The position numbers were made by a program, and so were the translations under genes. The notes under the pieces were generated by a model. That model made no database searches, was not told where the DNA came from, and was given only the letters and a program-made list of their open reading frames with translations. From Geothermobacter ehrlichii (lineage in GTDB: Bacteria; Desulfobacterota; Desulfuromonadia; Desulfuromonadales; Geothermobacteraceae): a stretch of DNA of 64,000 nt. Location: contig NZ_VNIB01000002.1 of NCBI RefSeq assembly GCF_008124615.1, positions 1-64,000 on the forward strand, read 5' to 3'. Below are positions 62,157-64,000 of this stretch, piece by piece; positions within the stretch are counted from its first letter, which is position 1, and each line of letters opens with the position of its first letter.

Positions 62157-62654
62157 ATGAGACATACCATTTCCGTTCTGGTTGAAAACGAATTCGGCGT
62201 TCTGGCGCGCGTCGCCGGGCTCTTCTCCGGACGCGGATTCAATATCGAGAGCCTGTCGGTCGCGCCGACCCTCGATCCGAGCCTTTCGCGCATGACCATC
62301 GTCACCACCGGTGATGACCGGATTCTCGAGCAGATCAACAAGCAGCTCAACAAGCTGATCGACACGGTGAAAGTGATCGATTTCACCAGCGAGGACTACG
62401 TTGAACGGGAGCTGGCGATGATCAAGGTCAATGCCGACGAGTCGGTGCGGGCCGAGGTGCTGCGCATCGCCGACATCTTCCGCAGCAAGGTGGTCGATGT
62501 CACACCCCGTTCCTATACTCTAGAGGTGACCGGCGCCCCGACCAAGATCGACGCCATCATCGAGCTGTTGCGGCCGATCGGCATCAAGGAACTGGTGCGT
62601 ACCGGCCCGGTCGTTCTCGGCCGCGGCCCCAAGGGCTGGCGGCAGGCCGAATAG
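62157..62654 (+). CDS. ilvN: Acetolactate synthase, small (regulatory) subunit
   Basis: A 165-residue subunit with an N-terminal ACT domain (RHTISVLVENEFGVLARVAGLFSGRGFNIESL) and the C-terminal ALS_ss_C half (ELAMIKVNADESVRAEVLRIADIF). It confers valine feedback on IlvB. AAGGAGGA precedes the start, 32 bases after ilvB. The ilvH name is equally in use. Confidence 0.96.
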   Translation: MRHTISVLVENEFGVLARVAGLFSGRGFNIESLSVAPTLDPSLSRMTIVTTGDDRILEQINKQLNKLIDTVKVIDFTSEDYVERELAMIKVNADESVRAEVLRIADIFRSKVVDVTPRSYTLEVTGAPTKIDAIIELLRPIGIKELVRTGPVVLGRGPKGWRQAE

Positions 62655-62683
62655 GTTTCGGCCCGGCTGCCGGCGAAAGAATT

Positions 62684-62712
62684 TTGCACGCCCTGTATGG
62701 CTGTGCTATAAG
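62684..62712 (+). promoter_or_regulatory. Promoter of ilvC
   Basis: TTGCAC (62684-62689) and TATAAG (62707-62712) are 17 bases apart with a leader of about 40 bases. It gives ilvC a source of transcription separate from ilvBN. Confidence 0.7.
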
Positions 62713-62738
62713 TCGCCCTGCGACTGAGCAACCACTAG

Positions 62739-63770
<1,032 letters not shown>

Positions 63771-63779
63771 AATTGACCG

Positions 63780-63819
63780 GGCCGGGCCGACCGGAATGGC
63801 GGCCCGGCCGTTTCCCTTT
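63780..63819 (+). terminator. Terminator-like hairpin after ilvC
   Basis: GGCCGGGCC (63780-63788) and GGCCCGGCC (63801-63809) form a perfect 9-bp stem, followed by the interrupted T tract GTTTCCCTTTC. Confidence 0.6.
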
Positions 63820-63835
63820 CGAGGTTGTGCCCAAG

Positions 63836-64000
63836 GTGCTAGACCGGAATCAGCCGATAGCCGATGAAGGCTATCCCTTCATTGTCGTTCCCGCATTTCT
63901 GACCCTGATCTGCGCCCTGCTGGGCTGGAATCTGCCCACCCTGCTGCTGTTGGGGCTGACCCTGTTCATCATCTACTTCTTCCGCAACCCTGAGCGGGTC
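63836..64000 (+). CDS. psd: Phosphatidylserine decarboxylase, 5' part, cut by the window edge
   Basis: The first 55 codons read VLDRNQPIADEGYPFIVV and later FFRNPERV, with a hydrophobic stretch between. This is the N-terminus of the short archaeal/bacterial type of phosphatidylserine decarboxylase, a membrane-associated enzyme making phosphatidylethanolamine. The start is uncertain: GTG 63836 has GAGG ten bases upstream; GTG 63827 is in the same frame but too close to it. The catalytic LGST-type self-cleavage site lies beyond the window. Placement after ilvC is common in Geobacter relatives. Confidence 0.82.
   Translation, partial: MLDRNQPIADEGYPFIVVPAFLTLICALLGWNLPTLLLLGLTLFIIYFFRNPERV

Overview
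The window reads as ordinary, gene-dense, GC-rich chromosome from a Gram-negative, anaerobe-like Deltaproteobacterium (Desulfobacterota), most probably of the Desulfuromonadales (Geobacter/Desulfuromonas/Pelobacter relatives). The reasons are the rpoN-hpf-ptsN-hprK-rapZ-mannose-PTS-ptsH-ptsI block, the complete KDO and Lpt sets (an LPS outer membrane), the feoB plus DtxR/IdeR-FeoA iron locus with TTGAAA-type Fur boxes, a sigma-54 two-component system, and a clostridial-type 2[4Fe-4S] ferredoxin. Assignment to an order is inference from gene content and order. I saw no rRNA, tRNA or CRISPR.

Layout. 1-516: remnant of a sensor kinase with several lesions, cut off by what looks like an IS30-type element end. 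0.7-9.2 kb: an acyl-CoA synthetase, YceH, a large hybrid PAS/GAF histidine kinase, and a leftward AEC transporter - GT2 glycosyltransferase - PrmA-like methyltransferase operon. 9.3-14.7 kb: a sigma-54 two-component pair translationally coupled to an HtrA protease, followed by a TlpA-like thioredoxin and CcdA (periplasmic protein quality and redox). 14.8-22 kb: leftward upp, uraA, then an unusual GntR-type regulator with hyuA and hyuB. 22.1-25.5 kb: iron uptake (fur, feoB, a 56-residue Cys-rich protein, ideR-feoA). 25.7-27.7 kb: an exported PhnD/Ig-like protein of unknown role. 27.8-34.4 kb: kdsB, pyrG, kdsA, kdsD, kdsC, lptC, lptA, lptB, which covers KDO synthesis and LPS export. 34.5-43.5 kb: rpoN, hpf, ptsN, hprK, rapZ, mannose-family EIIA/IIB/IIC/IID, ptsH, ptsI. 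43.5-47.4 kb: metK, a TIGR04283-like glycosyltransferase and ahcY. 47.5-49.7 kb: lptF and lptG (leftward). 49.9-58.5 kb: rpsB, tsf, pyrH, frr, a ferredoxin, uppS, cdsA, dxr, rseP, tsaB and a DUF465 protein. 58.6-64 kb: ilvD, ilvB, ilvN, ilvC and the start of psd.

How it fits together. Most of the window is envelope biogenesis: KDO supply, with CTP from PyrG used by KdsB; the LPS transporter LptABCFG in two places; UppS and CdsA for lipid carriers and phospholipids; RseP and HtrA for envelope stress. Around this sit translation genes, branched-chain amino acid synthesis, methyl-cycle enzymes and iron control. The most useful unusual points are a cdsA whose only plausible initiator is ATT, a Cys-rich mini-protein coupled between feoB and ideR-feoA, two near-perfect 19-bp Fur palindromes, a candidate sigma-54 promoter inside the kinase-regulator-htrA operon, and a PhnD-like domain joined to Ig-like repeats. 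No clearly new defence or mobile system was recognised.
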